A stretch of 64,000 nt of DNA, from the NCBI GenBank assembly GCA_013076295.1, contig RQOL01000828.1, forward strand, positions 4,771,219-4,835,218. The letters are read 5' to 3'. The notes beneath the pieces were generated by a model. The model saw nothing but the letters and a program-made list of their open reading frames with translations, searched no databases and was not told the DNA's origin. Below, piece by piece: positions 22,366-35,700 of the stretch. Position 1 is the stretch's first letter, and every line of letters begins with the position of its first letter. Made by a program: the position numbers and the translations under genes. The stretch is from Sanderia malayensis (Eukaryota > Cnidaria > Scyphozoa > Semaeostomeae > Pelagiidae).

Positions 22366-25300
22366 TCACACACGAAAGTTTTTTATGCGGGACACAGCTG
22401 GGGGAGGCTGCGGTGGCGGTGACATCATAGTCGTTCGGCCATGGGAGTATATAGATACCACTTGCGCCGCTCAGTAAAAATCAATACAAGTAGAGATTTA
22501 CTCTTACCGTAGCAAGACTTGCAGCATCTCTTCCAATGACCTTTTATGTCTCCTTTGGAACACCCCTCGTTAGCAATTGCAGTTTTCAAGCATAGGTTGG
22601 TATCATCTAGATCAATGCATTCGTCTTGTGCTGTCAAAATATGAGAAAATTCAAGTGGAATAGCGTGGAATGTAAAATACGTAGAGTTTACAGGTTGAAA
22701 TAAAACTTACACGAGCATGATTTGCAGCAAGCTCTTCGCATCCAGGCTGGGTTCATGTAACATTCACCAGCTTCAGACCAGCTAAAGCATCTTGAATCGG
22801 TATCAACACATTCTGATTAATGCAAAACAAAACAGAACAAACTTAGATCGAGAAAAATAAAAAAGGAGAAAAATTAGAATGTTGAAAGTAAAAAGGGCAT
22901 AAAGAAACACAGTGAAAAATTAGGAACACAAGTTATGAATTGCAGAAAGATGAAGCAATGACGCACCATGTACGAAGTTTAATAGCAAAGCGAATATACA
23001 AGATAATGTAAAAAAAAGAATAAGAAAAGAGGAATAAATGGTATCTTTTTACAAGAAGAAGAGATACCACTAATTTGTCAAGGTAAGAAAAGAGAACTGA
23101 AACGTCAATGAAATTACTAACTTTGCATCCCTGTTATGCATTTTCCATCATCAATGTAAATATCGTCAAGAAGAATGTACGCGACTTTGGAATCAACTTT
23201 ATACTCAAAGACAATCTACAAAGCACAAAAAATTTATATTTAACTCTTATGTAGTAAGAGATCATTAGGGAATCTATTTTACCTTCTGAAAATTCATGAA
23301 AATGCAAACAGTATTTATCGCAGGATTAAACGGGTATTTCAGAAATTAGTCGCGAACAAAATCACACATCTTGCATAGTTTGTTCATTGCCTCCTAGAAA
23401 TAGGGCCCAATGCACCTTCTACCAGTGTGCTGGTCTTATAAAGGGGGGATAAAGGGGGGGTGTGTAAAGTTTGTAAATCTCTCACCTGATATTCATAGCT
23501 GGTTAGTGGCAATGATACGGCTCCTTGTTTCCAGTCATTTCCTTGGCTACCAGATCTTGTCCACACCTCTGAAGATGCGCCATTATTATACAACATTCGC
23601 ACAATTAGGTCGCCAACAGCTTCACCTTGCATGTAGTAGAAGAAGTTGAGGCATTTCCATCGTGTGTTTTTTTCTATTTTGCTGCTCTCGAGTTTCACAG
23701 TCGTGTGCTTTCTGCAGCCGTCATCTCGCCAGTCAACCATGACAAAGTTTCCTTTTTAGCAGGAATAATTGCGAAAAATATCAAAATGTATTACCAACAA
23801 CATCAAAGTGAGTTATCAGGCAACGTAATAAACTGCATATATGGTATAAATGAGAATGTCCACAATAAGTGTGGCTCTTCAGCAAATAATGTAATTGATG
23901 AAGAAGTGATGTGAGCCTATAGATTTTGAAAAAATGATAGCATAATACATGACATATTTTGCATCTTTATTTGACCAGCGGAAGAAAACAATTGAAATAA
24001 AATCAAGAGTGATGGGGTTGAGCACCAATGGGGAGAACCCCCCGAAAAAAGATGCTGCTTAAAGTCTCCAACTAAAACAAAAAATTGATGTACGATTTTG
24101 TAGGAATGCAGTGGGACTTTTTGTAAACATACAAGGAGTGACTTTCTCAAAAAGATGCAACAGATGTTACTGTCATAAAACTATGGAAGATAAATGCAGC
24201 GAGAATTCATACCATGAGAAGTGGTGTGGTCCGTAAAACCACCGCGATTGCTAACAAACAATTTCCAAACACAAGCACCGCTGTAGGATTTAGGCGAACT
24301 CCACATATTCATGCCTCCTTCGAAATTCGTTGCATATTTAGCTGAAATATATAAAGTAGCTCAGTCAATTCCGACAGTGAAAATTTAATATCATTCGTCA
24401 GATTCAATCAGATCTGTTGATCTGAACTTTGCAAATAAACATTCCGAGTCTGATAATGATAAAATATACCCGTTGTGTTAACTTACAAAATGAACACAAC
24501 TTGAGTCGACAAGCTTGCATTTCATGTTTGAGATTTTCACAGTATTCTTTGTTGCATTTTTCTCTGCGAAAACGATGCCCAATTCCACATTCCCTTGAGC
24601 ATGATGACCACTCACCCCAACTGGGGACACGATTATCTTCTTCTTCCTCTGGAATCACTTTCCGAAAAAAACAAAGAAGCCATAATACAATGTTACCTAG
24701 AGGTACTCCACGGTACAGCGGAACCTCCATTAACAGACACATCTATACAGTGGACACCTCTGAATAACGGACGAATTTTCTTCTCCAAATTCTTGTCAAA
24801 ATTGGTCATCTTTTTGCAAATTCAACTTCTACACAACGGACACCGTTCTACAACGGACAAAATGTTGGTCCCAATGGTGTCCTTTGTGTAGAGGTTCCAC
24901 TGTATCCCCTAAGAATCTGTTATTTAGAGGTTCTCCACTTTGTACCCTGCTGTCAAGTGGAGGTTCCCAACTACATACTTACCAATTGGCTTGCCGTCAC
25001 AGAACATTTTATTGAGTCTTTCCAAGTCCAATTTACTTAGTTTTTCACCGCCAAGAACCAAGTGAGGATTATGATTAGCATTAATTGTCATCAGCGATGG
25101 TTTTCTGGTATAAGAGAACCGATGGAAATGCATGATCGATTTGAAGTCGTAATCTTTCGCAAACATCTTTTCGTGGTAAAGATGATGTCTTTTAAACTTG
25201 TATAATTTACCTGTTCATTACGAAAATAAAAATAAAAATAAATCACTCGTTCTCAACACAATTATAATCCTTAACATACTTCGTTTTACTTTAATTTCTT

Positions 25301-28300
25301 ACTTTAGTAACTTAACTTTTTCATTTCTTACTTTAGATGAAAAACAAAATTAATCAAAAATAAATATTTGAGGCGGACTGAGTAGCGTTACTAGATAGCA
25401 ATCGCCACCCGTTTTAAATGAATTTCTGATAACTTCACAAAAAAAGTTCGGGGTACCACGATAGATATGACAACATGACACGTGAAACATTTAGTCTCAG
25501 AAGGGGATATATTTTATCCATGAAAAGGGGCATGCTTTATGTTTTTGCAAAAAAGTAAGGGGGCACCTGCCACCTGGGCTCCCACGCCCATGCTAGCATA
25601 GCAAGCATTTCTTCAAAATTAAAGGCTCGATTAATGAGGTCAATACAAGAAGAAATATAACAGCTTACTGTTGATAATATTCTCCCAGTTCACTCTCACA
25701 TAATCATCTCTGTCAGGCCGATTTTGCTCATGAAAAAAACCTGAAACCATGATTGTAATTACGATAAACAGAAATAAAATTGTTCGATGAAAATTATCAT
25801 TCATTGTAAATATGGTTGATTAAGGAAAGATTTTCAAGTAAATGCAAATAACAACAGCTTGGATACTTGGATCTGCAGATTACGCTATTCATTGATTGGG
25901 GTGGGGTAACACAGGAGGGGGCGTGGGGGTAACACAAGAGCGTAATATCTCGAAATTTTCTCATTTCTTGTAATTTATTTTTGGCTGCCAAGAAATAAGA
26001 TCTCACTACGCCATTACGATAATGTTGGGGTAATAATATGTATTATAACACATAGCAGGTCGTTAATAGTAGAAGCATTTAGATAGATGAATCTACGCAT
26101 AGAATTCAATATGAGATTGTGCAACTGGTACTTAAACACCTGTCAAATTCGCTGATCCTATCTGGGAAATTGTTAAAAAATGTTGCAATGATCAACAAAC
26201 TTGCAATGTAAACAATGTCCTTGCCTTAACTGTGCAAAGCATTGCATAATCATTGTATATAATTATATCCGTATAATTGTTGGTTCCATCCCATTGGTTC
26301 AGCTTAACATCACATCTCATAGTATTTTTAGGCTTATTACAGCAACAATCTATTGTCAAATATATTTACCCATAGCATGAAATATGTGATGCAGAACAAT
26401 GGGCTCTTTCCAACAGCCTTTTCCAAGCGATATGTATGTTGGCTCGTTGGTCCAAAATTTTCTTCCAAGCCCACTCCAGCATCTGAAAGACAATCAATAA
26501 CAATAAGAATCTATGTAAATATGGAATCAAGTGAAACATGATATTATCAGAAGGGAAACGAATGTTGGTCGCGATCGCGAGTGGAGCAACTCCTGTGGCC
26601 TTCAAGTTCAAACATTCCGTTTCGAAAGACCCCCAAAGGGAATTATAGTTGAAACCATAGGCGCCGACACTTGATTTTCCCAGGGGAAATCAAAATTGAA
26701 AACTTGAAAATTGAAAAAAATGTCATATTTTTTTTAAACCGTGCATATAGAGACAAATAATTGGAGGATAAAAAGACAAAAGCTAGCCAACAAACAGAGC
26801 AACCATAGATCAACAATAAAAGTGATGCTGTAATATTCGCTCTCGGATTTTCGATATTCATGCAGCCAACACGTTATTTTTCTACAAATTATTTAAAAAA
26901 ACAAGGGTACATTGCTTAAAACAACAAGAAAATTGTCCATGGGGACAGAGCCACCTGTAGCATTTCCCAGAGGGGGCTCGAGCCCCCCAAGCCCCCACGT
27001 AGTCGGCGCCTATGCTTGAAACTATCAGTCGAATAGAGGGGGTCAGGGATTCGTTTCGTAACAGTGAAATCTGTCTTACCCAGATCCAGTGAAGAAGTTT
27101 AACCAATTGCGATCGGATTCTGTTTTCGGCCTAAATTTGACGCAAGAACTTTGCCCAATCGTTTTCATTGCGGCAGAGATTGCATTTCTGAACAAAGCTA
27201 GAAAAAATCGCATTCATTCATCACAGACCTGTAGGACAAGATGCATCAATTCCAATTCCTTTACCTAATTCGAATGTATAAATCTACATCCCAAGATCCC
27301 AAGACATCAATTTACTTATTTAATACAACACAACAAACACAAATAAAATAAATCTGGTAAGTCAAATTCTGATACGAAATCTACATAACAATAGCACAAT
27401 AACAAAGTTAGAACAAACCATTAGATTTTTCGTGAGATAAAGTTGATACGATTTCATATGGAATTTCATTGGATGGCCATAGTTTCTCTTCATAGGATAT
27501 GTAGGTTCTTTTATTCAAAGTTTGTGGATCGATAGGCTTAGATAGCAATTCTTGATCTTTCCGATCCAAAAGAAGACAGCCTTCAAACAACTGGTCTCCC
27601 CAAACTAAAAAAAAAGTTAGCTACATCAATAAAAACGATAGCTTTATTCACAATGATCAGAGTACGATCCCCATTAAACTCTCCTCGAGTTAGCCTTGAT
27701 GCAAATTTCACAGTGCTGTGCATGTTAAACATATGATAGGATTCAGGGGACACATGCCCCACCCACACCACACCCCAATCAAAAAGACATGCTAAGCATG
27801 ATTCATGCCCCTTTTAAGGATAAGAAGTTGACCTTCTTGAGATTAAACACGTCTAACATGTCATACCCTTTTTATTATGGTGCCCCCACACCCCACTTTT
27901 TAGTATGGTCCTACGCTTCCGATAATAACCTGAATGACCAGTCACTTAATTGCTCCTTTAACAAATTACGCCAAGTCGGTCCCAAAAGTCGGACCACCTG
28001 AAGTTTACACCCACAGTCAAATCTGGATGTACAATACAATACAATACAATACAATACAATACAATACAATTTGTTTAATGTTAGATTTGATGATATAGTG
28101 CCAGAACACAATTAATATTACGAACCTAAATGTGTGTTGAAATGTGGCACGCTCCTTCCCTTTGAATGTTTAATCATTTCTTTCACCTCACTTCCATCTG
28201 GTTTAGCAAGCTCGTTCACATCTTGCACGTCACCTATTGCTGTTTGGAAATCTTTCGCATCTATTGGGCAAAAAGAAAACAAATGCATTACATGCAGTAC

Positions 28301-28616
28301 ATTTAATTCAAAAGAAGTAGAGTTATAAATGTCTTTGCTCGAACTTTGATCTATGAAACGAGCCACCGCGGATACTTCTGGCTGATTTTGACTAAAAATA
28401 CTTCTCGAATTTGTTATCTATGGTCTTTTCAAAATGCTATTGATTGCGTAAAAGCAACAATAGTAAGAATAATAATTGGCACTAGCAGGGTTAATTTAAT
28501 GAATTCTAAATTAAAAACAACTTACCGAATGAGTTAACTTCTTGTGTGACAAACAGAAAACTAAACAAGCCCAGCGTAAACAAATGTAAATAATATTTAC
28601 TCAACAAACGCAGCAT
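22366..28616 (-). CDS. Astacin-like secreted pseudoprotease A (astacin-TSP1-MAM-ShK-ShK)
   Basis: Fourteen exons join in phase to 640 residues plus stop: 28526-28616, 28126-28260, 27419-27604, 27080-27197, 26370-26482, 25669-25740, 24983-25210, 24487-24648, 24213-24341, 23486-23751, 23122-23215, 22711-22812, 22508-22630 and 22366-22469. Residues 1-29 are a signal peptide (LFTLGLFSFLFVTQ). A prodomain runs to LWPSNEIPYEI, the usual start of the mature astacin domain (about 125-305). Zinc ligands His208, His212 and His218 are kept (HHIFHAMGFFHEQNR), but the catalytic Glu at 209 is His, and the Met-turn SIMHF has Phe267 where astacins have Tyr. TSP1 (WGEWSSCSREC) about 320-368, MAM about 372-525 (ILLDDIYIDDGKC), ShK 532-565 and 568-605, then a proline-rich tail. 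Hydra-type astacins have MAM and ShK. Proteolysis is unlikely; a binding or matrix role is inferred. Confidence 0.85.
26656..27014. mobile_element. hAT-like MITE in an astacin-like gene intron
   Basis: The ends CATAGGCGCCGAC and GTCGGCGCCTATG are perfect inverted repeats. The flanks GTTGAAAC (26648-26655) and CTTGAAAC (27015-27022) are an 8-bp target duplication with one mismatch, as for hAT elements. A G-rich segment ('gagggggctcgagcccccc') is near the right end. Confidence 0.7.
28030..28075. repeat. Pentanucleotide microsatellite (ATACA)n
   Basis: About nine uninterrupted 'acaat' units lie in the intron between exons 2 and 3 of astacin-like gene A. Confidence 0.9.
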
Positions 28617-29788
28617 TTTCCCTGTTTTGCTTGGAATTTCATAAATAAAAGCAATTTGGTGCGATGTGAATGGTACAACGATGCTTCCTTGTGGCGAATC
28701 AGGAGTGATGCCAGTATAGATGATACCTTTTTTCTTTCTAATTGCGCTACTTGTTGCAAAAGAAATTCAAAAACTTCGGGAATGTATTGTTCATCTATTC
28801 AACGCAGATACGGGTTACGATGGTTTGTGGTAAATTTTACGATATTAAATTCCGTAATGGTTCATTAAGAACCTGCCACGGTCCATTATAAAATCAATCC
28901 AAGTGAAAAGATCAATTCATTCAGTCATCGATCAACCAGCTAGCGCCTACTCACGCAATTATCAGGTAGCCGCCATACAGTCAAATCTTGCTCTGACAAA
29001 CCTTGAACGACGAAACCAACATTAGCCGTAAATACTCGAATAAGGCCCCAGGGCGCATTTGCAAAAATTAATGTTTAGGTGGGGCTAATTCAAAAGGGAC
29101 GCTTATTCGGGGCCTTACTTTAAAGTTTGACAATTTTCTCAAAGATTGATATAAAGAACATAGTTTCTTGTTTTTTATTTAATTGAATGAGCCATATCCA
29201 ATGCTCGTACAAAAAATGACCATGTTGCCATCAATTTTTTTAATTCAACAGCGACTTCTTCATCATCACCGTTGTCAAAATCAGTCATTAGTTTTTATGG
29301 TGCTGCAGATATCCCCATATCCCCATGAGGCATATTCAAAGCGTATTTGCAAAAATGAGTTTTCACGAGGGGGTTTACTAGGGGGGCTTACGGTGGGAGC
29401 TTATTCAAAGACTCACGACATTTGATTGAAGCCGCCAATTCGTTACAGAGAGAGTTAATCAATGCAGTCCAAAGAACAAAATGTTTAATTGGCTTGCAGA
29501 CAAGGAAGCTCGTTATATCGAGATTTTATTGCATTTATATAGTTACATGTACAAAAATGCGTTTACATGTAAGAAGAGGCGTTGTCATAAAATAGCATTC
29601 ACCAAAGCACTATTCCAGTATCTTTGCATTCATTGCTCTATGAATTGAGCATGAGTTTATTATGAATATAACCAACTTTCCACAACATGGTTGATATATT
29701 TTACCCTCGGTATAACGAGCTTCCAACAGAACGCCGAAAGTTTGTCGTAGTTCCCTTCCATGCTGTTTACATCAGAAATTACCTATAA
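28617..29788. other. Intergenic region between the two astacin-like genes
   Basis: It must include the promoter of gene A; no clear TATA box was seen. At 28980-29110 and 29315-29420 there are stretches of the dispersed repeat with 'cttattcgggg' or 'gcttattcaaag' motifs, also found at 13535-13600. No gene was recognised. Confidence 0.4.
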
Positions 29789-32700
29789 CTACACCTTACA
29801 AACGTTGCAGCTCTGTTTACAGTTTTTCAGCATCCAATCTGAGTTCGCTTCACATTCGCCATGTGAAGACCAAAACCTGCATCTATGATCTTGGTCCAAG
29901 CATTCTAAAACAAAATATTATAAACATAACAATCAAAAACAAAAATTGCTTAACAAAGAGCAGACGTGGCCTGAAAACGATGCATACTTTATATATACGG
30001 TCAACTCTCCGTAACTCGAATACCTTGGGGATCATGAAACATTTTTGACTAGCAAACAGTTCGAGTTAAAAAGGCATGCCTAACGAGGTCTGGTTTCTTG
30101 GGAAATTTCGAAGAGACAGAATTTCGTTTGAGTTAGTGAGAGGTCGGATTAAACAAGAGCGAGGTATATTATATGGTTGACATTTTACAATTCAAGCAAA
30201 TTGTAGTGCATTGTATTATAGTATGGTGTATGTAACTAGCTACATGCAGTCATTACTATGTCTTATATATGCCTGTTTTCATCCATCCTGCAGCATTTTC
30301 AAGTCAGGTCATCATGGGTGCATCATGTCACACTCGTTTTACCTCTTGACTAAGCCTTCTTTGATAAACCTGACCACCTTGAAGTAGAAAAACGTGTGAC
30401 GAGAAATAGAAAATAGCTTTAATAACATAAATGCTCTTACGTTCACATGACGAGCAACAATCACGCCACATCTCCTCTTCATTCGAAGCACACTTGCCAG
30501 ATTCGGCAAGTTCTTTGCAATGGACATTATTAATATCAATGCATTCAGTAAAACCTGGAATAACGAACCATCAGACCAATATTAAATAGCAACAGTTTCA
30601 ATTGGTATAGTTGTTACCGAACTGCACGGACTTGGAGTGAATGAAAACTGGTATAAAAGCCCTATCCTAACTGATAAATCTGATATAGTCCCATATAAGA
30701 TAGCTGCTATTCAAAGTTGAAGCATCAGAACCAACAGTATAGCATTGGTCAACATGGCCTAAATGAGAAGCAGCCATGCCGCAAGGAAAAATGTCAGTTC
30801 ATGACTGTTCTCATTAAAACAGTAGCCATTATTAGGTATTATTAGCATGAAATACCTGAGCAAGATTTGCAGCAACTGCGCAACATCCATGGCGCATTCT
30901 TGTAGCATTCACCACGCAACGACCAATATTTACACCTCAAATGGTAATCTTTGCAACCTTGTTCACGATAGGAGAAACAACGTGAATAGGACAATGCAAC
31001 ATTTATAGATAATATTACAGATAATACGTTCGCGAATAAATGAAAATCCACCTGCAAACGTTGTCAAAAATCATCGGAACCCTTAATAAACTTGGGACAT
31101 GGCACTCAGTGCCATAAGCTACTTCGCATGGGCATTTCTAGCACCCCTTCCCTGTCATAATGTCACTCAGTACAAAGTATATACCTGACCACTATAGAGA
31201 TCACATTTTCTCACCAACGCTCCAAAATTAGATCAAGATTAGCATTGCAGTGGGGAAATGAAGTATATATTTACATCACACAAACATTTAAATTGCTCCA
31301 TAGTCTTTCGCAATGATCGTCGCCTTCTATTGGTCTTTATCCTGACTCAAATGAATAAGTTAAATTCAAAGAAAAAGCTATACGCACCTTCAATTCCTTC
31401 GGGGCATTTTCCAATATCGATAAAAATATCATCAACAGAAACATCTGATTGGTTTGACTTGCCAATTGTTGCAATCATATAAAGCTGCAAGAAATACATG
31501 AAAAAATAATGCTAAAATCCGATTTCCTAAACTGCTCCATGGTACAATTCTGTTAAATACAGACCCCGAAGATAAGAAAAATGTTCGAATTAAAAAAAGT
31601 TGGTGCTATAAGTTCGTTTTATCAGGCGTGGTTCCTTGGGGATTCTTTTAGAGGGACAGAAAATGTCATTCGAAGGATTTTCAATGATACAACTTGAAAC
31701 TAAAGCGACGTGATTGGTCCCAAGTGTCACTATATCCCTGGAAACAAGTTTGACAAATCGTTATAAGAGAAATATGACCTTCTGTAGTAGAGCAAAAAAC
31801 GACAAACCTTAAAAGACACAGGCATATAGGGTATTGTAACGGCCCCTGGGTGCCAACCACTGCCTTGATCTCCACCCTGTCTCGTCCATATCAACGTCGG
31901 CTTCGCACTGGTAATGTCCTTTAGTAACACCTCCAAACTCCCCGCGTCTTTGCCGTCCAAATAATAGAAGAAACTTAGACACGTTTCGCGATGTATTGGT
32001 CGAAATTTATTTGTGCGCATCGTAGCTTCGGTGCCAGGCTGACAATGTTCGCCGTACTGCACCTGCGCAAATCTACCTGTAACGAAAACGAAACGAATAT
32101 CATCAATATAGTGGAATCTTTAATTTGAGAAATCTGGAAGATAAGGTTCCTTTCACTTCGACGAGAAACACCTGGTTTCTTTAACTGCTTCGTAATACAC
32201 TTTACCCTTGGTTTAAACTTTCTATCGTACATGAAGTAGGTACTGAAAAAGTCAAATTTTGAAATAGACTGAAAAATGACTCACAAGGAGTCGAATTATA
32301 CTAAATAGGTCCTACTGATCACGTTGAGACAATTCCCAGCTCTCTAGGGGTAATGGCTCAAATTTTAGTGGACCCAGATCGCCCGCGGATAGCTATTTAA
32401 ACTTTCCATCATACATGAAGTAGGTACTGAAAAAGTCAAATTTTGAAATAGACTGAAAAATGACTCACAAGGAGTCGAATTATACTAAATAGGTCCCACT
32501 GATCACGTTGAGACAATTCCCAGCTCTTTAGGAGTAATGGTTCGTGGACCCAGATTTCCCACGGGTAGATATTTAAACTTTCTATCATACATGAAGTAGG
32601 TACTGAAAAAATCAAACTTTTAAATGAGCTGAAAAATGACTCTCAAGGAGTCGAATTATACTAAATAGGTCCTACTGATCACGTTGAGACAATTGCCAGC

Positions 32701-35700
32701 TCTCTAGGGGTAATGGTTAGGGGTAAATTTTAGTTTACCAAGATCAACAGCGGATAGCTGTGTGCAAGAGATTACCTCACTTACCAAGTCCAGTTGTATG
32801 ATCCTCTTGTGGCCCTGTGAGCTGTTGGTTGCCTCTGGTGCGGCCTCGTCTCCAGTTGCATAAATTACCACTTCGAGGCTTCCATATTCCCCAATCATCT
32901 TCAAATGTGGTGTCAACAAGGCCTTAAAAAGAAGCATGTTACGTCATGTGGACGTGAGCCATGTTCTCTCCAAGCATCAGCTCTGGTTATATGAAATGTT
33001 GCAAGATTGATACCCAAAACTGTGTGTGCGCATTGTGATAGAGAAACCCATTTAAAAGACACAGATTTGAAGCTTGATACATTGAACACGAGAAAGCAGT
33101 CACTTGTCAAGCATTGTGGCTTGATAAAACAGAAAGAATAAACTTGAAACGTAATAAGATGGGGAGAATCAAAGTGAAAGAAAGACAACAAAACCTGGTA
33201 AACACTTGGCATCTCTGCAGACTCCTAATTCGCTTGGCTTTCCAATGCATTTGTTGGCACCATTCAAGCAAGTTCTTATTCTTTTCCGATAGCCAACATC
33301 GCATGGCTTTGAGCACAGTGACCAAGTGCCCCATTCTTGCCATCGGCTCTCTTCACAACAACATAAACAGTTATTCAGAATCGCGCCATTGAAATATCCT
33401 TCCATTTGAATACAGCAAGTTCCCAAACACAACAATAGGGGTAACGAATTTCTCATATACAATACTGGGGGCAGACAAGCCCCTATACACAACAATGGGG
33501 GAAGCCAAGGTCCAATACACCACATTGGGAGGGGGGTCAAAATGTTCCATAAACCACCATGGGGGTAATCAAGCTCTCTTGCAAAGGGAAGATGCACATT
33601 TTACAAAATGGACTGGAATATTCAGTATCACCGTATCACATGATTTCCTAAACTGAGCAAAGCAGGATGAAAGGATGAACGCACCTGGACATGCAAATAG
33701 TTTATTGACTTTTTTTATGTCAAGTTGGCTAAGTGTTCTAGATCCAAGTACCAATGCTTTATTTTCCTTGGCTAGCATTGTTGGGTCGTCATCATTTTTG
33801 CCGAATGCCGACTTGGAGAAATGCATTATTGATTGGTAATCGTAAGGGTGGGTTTGGTTGTCAATGGTTCGATAAAGGTGTTTTTCAAATAGACTCGAGT
33901 AGTCTACGAAAAAAGGGAATCTTGTGAAGAGGAGCTGTAAAATAGATCACGAGAAGAAGGATAATATAAACACAAAATTAAATTACTTTTGTGGCCTTGT
34001 TGTGTGACAAGGCTCGATCAGTAAACGAAACATCGAAAATCTATAAAACATGTTTATCTCACTTGAAATTTTGATTAAGGGCAAGATAAACTAAGAAGCA
34101 AGTTCTTAAATGGTAGTCTTACCTCGTTGTATGTTTTGCAATTGAATATTAATATAGTTGTCTCTATCCATGCGATTTTGTTCATGTAAAATGCCTGAGC
34201 AAAAAAATACAAATAAAAGATACTACACATAATATATATGATACATAATATGTCTAGCATATTATATTAATTATATCATTTATCATGTTCTATGTGAGAA
34301 AGAGAATAAAATAAAACTGAGAGGTATTTGAGAAGATGAAAAGGGAAGAGAATAAGAGAACTGCAATGAATAACTGGAAAAAGTTAAGCAAAACAAAAAT
34401 AAAAATATATCTAAGATGAGAAGAGAAGTTAAAGAAAAATTCAAAGTAAAAACGACAAAAAGCAAATAAACAAAAATAGGAAAAGCAGCTGGCGATAAAA
34501 AGATAACAAATCAAAACGAGAAAACAATGATAAGCAACAAAGAATTTTGTAATTAAAGAGGCAACGATAAAATGATGATGAAGAATAATACGAGTAGGAG
34601 GAACGAAAAAAATACGACGAAGAAAAAGAAGAACAAGGCAGGGGAGAAGAGAAAAAACAGAAAATTAGAAATCCCAAGTGCATACCTAAAGCATGCAATA
34701 GCAAATGCATTATAACAGAATCTCTTTGGCATCCTTTGCCAATGGAAATGAATGTCGGAGATCGTGAAATCAGTGACTTTTTACCGAAATCTGAATGGCA
34801 TCTAGAAGAGAATTGTTGATGCTCAGAAGCCTACATGGTACGGTATGTAATTGACAATAGGAAAAGGCAAATAATGCTTGAATATTGAAGAACAGGGCCT
34901 TTTTTAAGGATTTTCAAGTGGGGGGCCAAAACTTGAAGGGGACCTATATTTTCAGAAAAACGGCCGGGTCAGGGGGAGCACATTAAAAAAAGTTTCGAGG
35001 TTTGACATACTTGGGACCGACTTTTGCATGAACATTTCTTTGAAAACATTGAAATAATTTTGACTACCTGAGGCGGCACCATGGTTGCCGCCGAAGGGGA
35101 AATTTTACAAATTTAGTGCCTCAGATATTGCTGAAAAATGTATTTTTTTTATAATCAAATTTTCTCCAAAGATTATCTTTCCCAGTCGGTCCACATTTTT
35201 TCCAAGAGCTACAACACAAATCTACTATTAGTGGCCAATACCACTTTAAATTAGGCAGCCAGTTGAACTTAAATGCTACCTATTGTTTGAGATTCGTGAA
35301 GCTGGACTCGTTTAAAAACAATTTTTAGGGCAGAATTGATTTTAATATTAATTTAGGACCAACTTTTTGGACCGACTCGGAAATCATTTGGAGGGTCTTC
35401 CCACACACCCCCTAATGAGCGCCCCTAGTATTTCTACATTCGGTTATAACGGACAGAACGGATCACAGTTTTTCAACATTGAAGAAAGGACAGCAAAAAA
35501 CTCGTTTGTGTATTATTGATATAGTTAACAAGTCAAACTACACTTGTAAATAATATGAATAGGACTGGAAGCAAGCTAGATACTTTGTGGAAGATACCAT
35601 TGAAAACACAGTGGAGTTAGCTTTCACACACAACGAGTCATTTGAATCATCATGATTGCAAATTGAAATTAAGTTGAAAAGATTTAACTGGGGGGGCCAC

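Larger units (their letters stand above)
19045..22840. repeat. Tandem segmental duplication, right copy
   Basis: Partner of 15612-19000. It contains NXPE copy 2 and the genuine 3' end of the astacin-like gene, whose exons continue upstream past the border at 'gcaaaacaaaac'. The continuity into a full gene shows that the right border sequence is ancestral and the left copy's junction is the new one. Confidence 0.85.
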
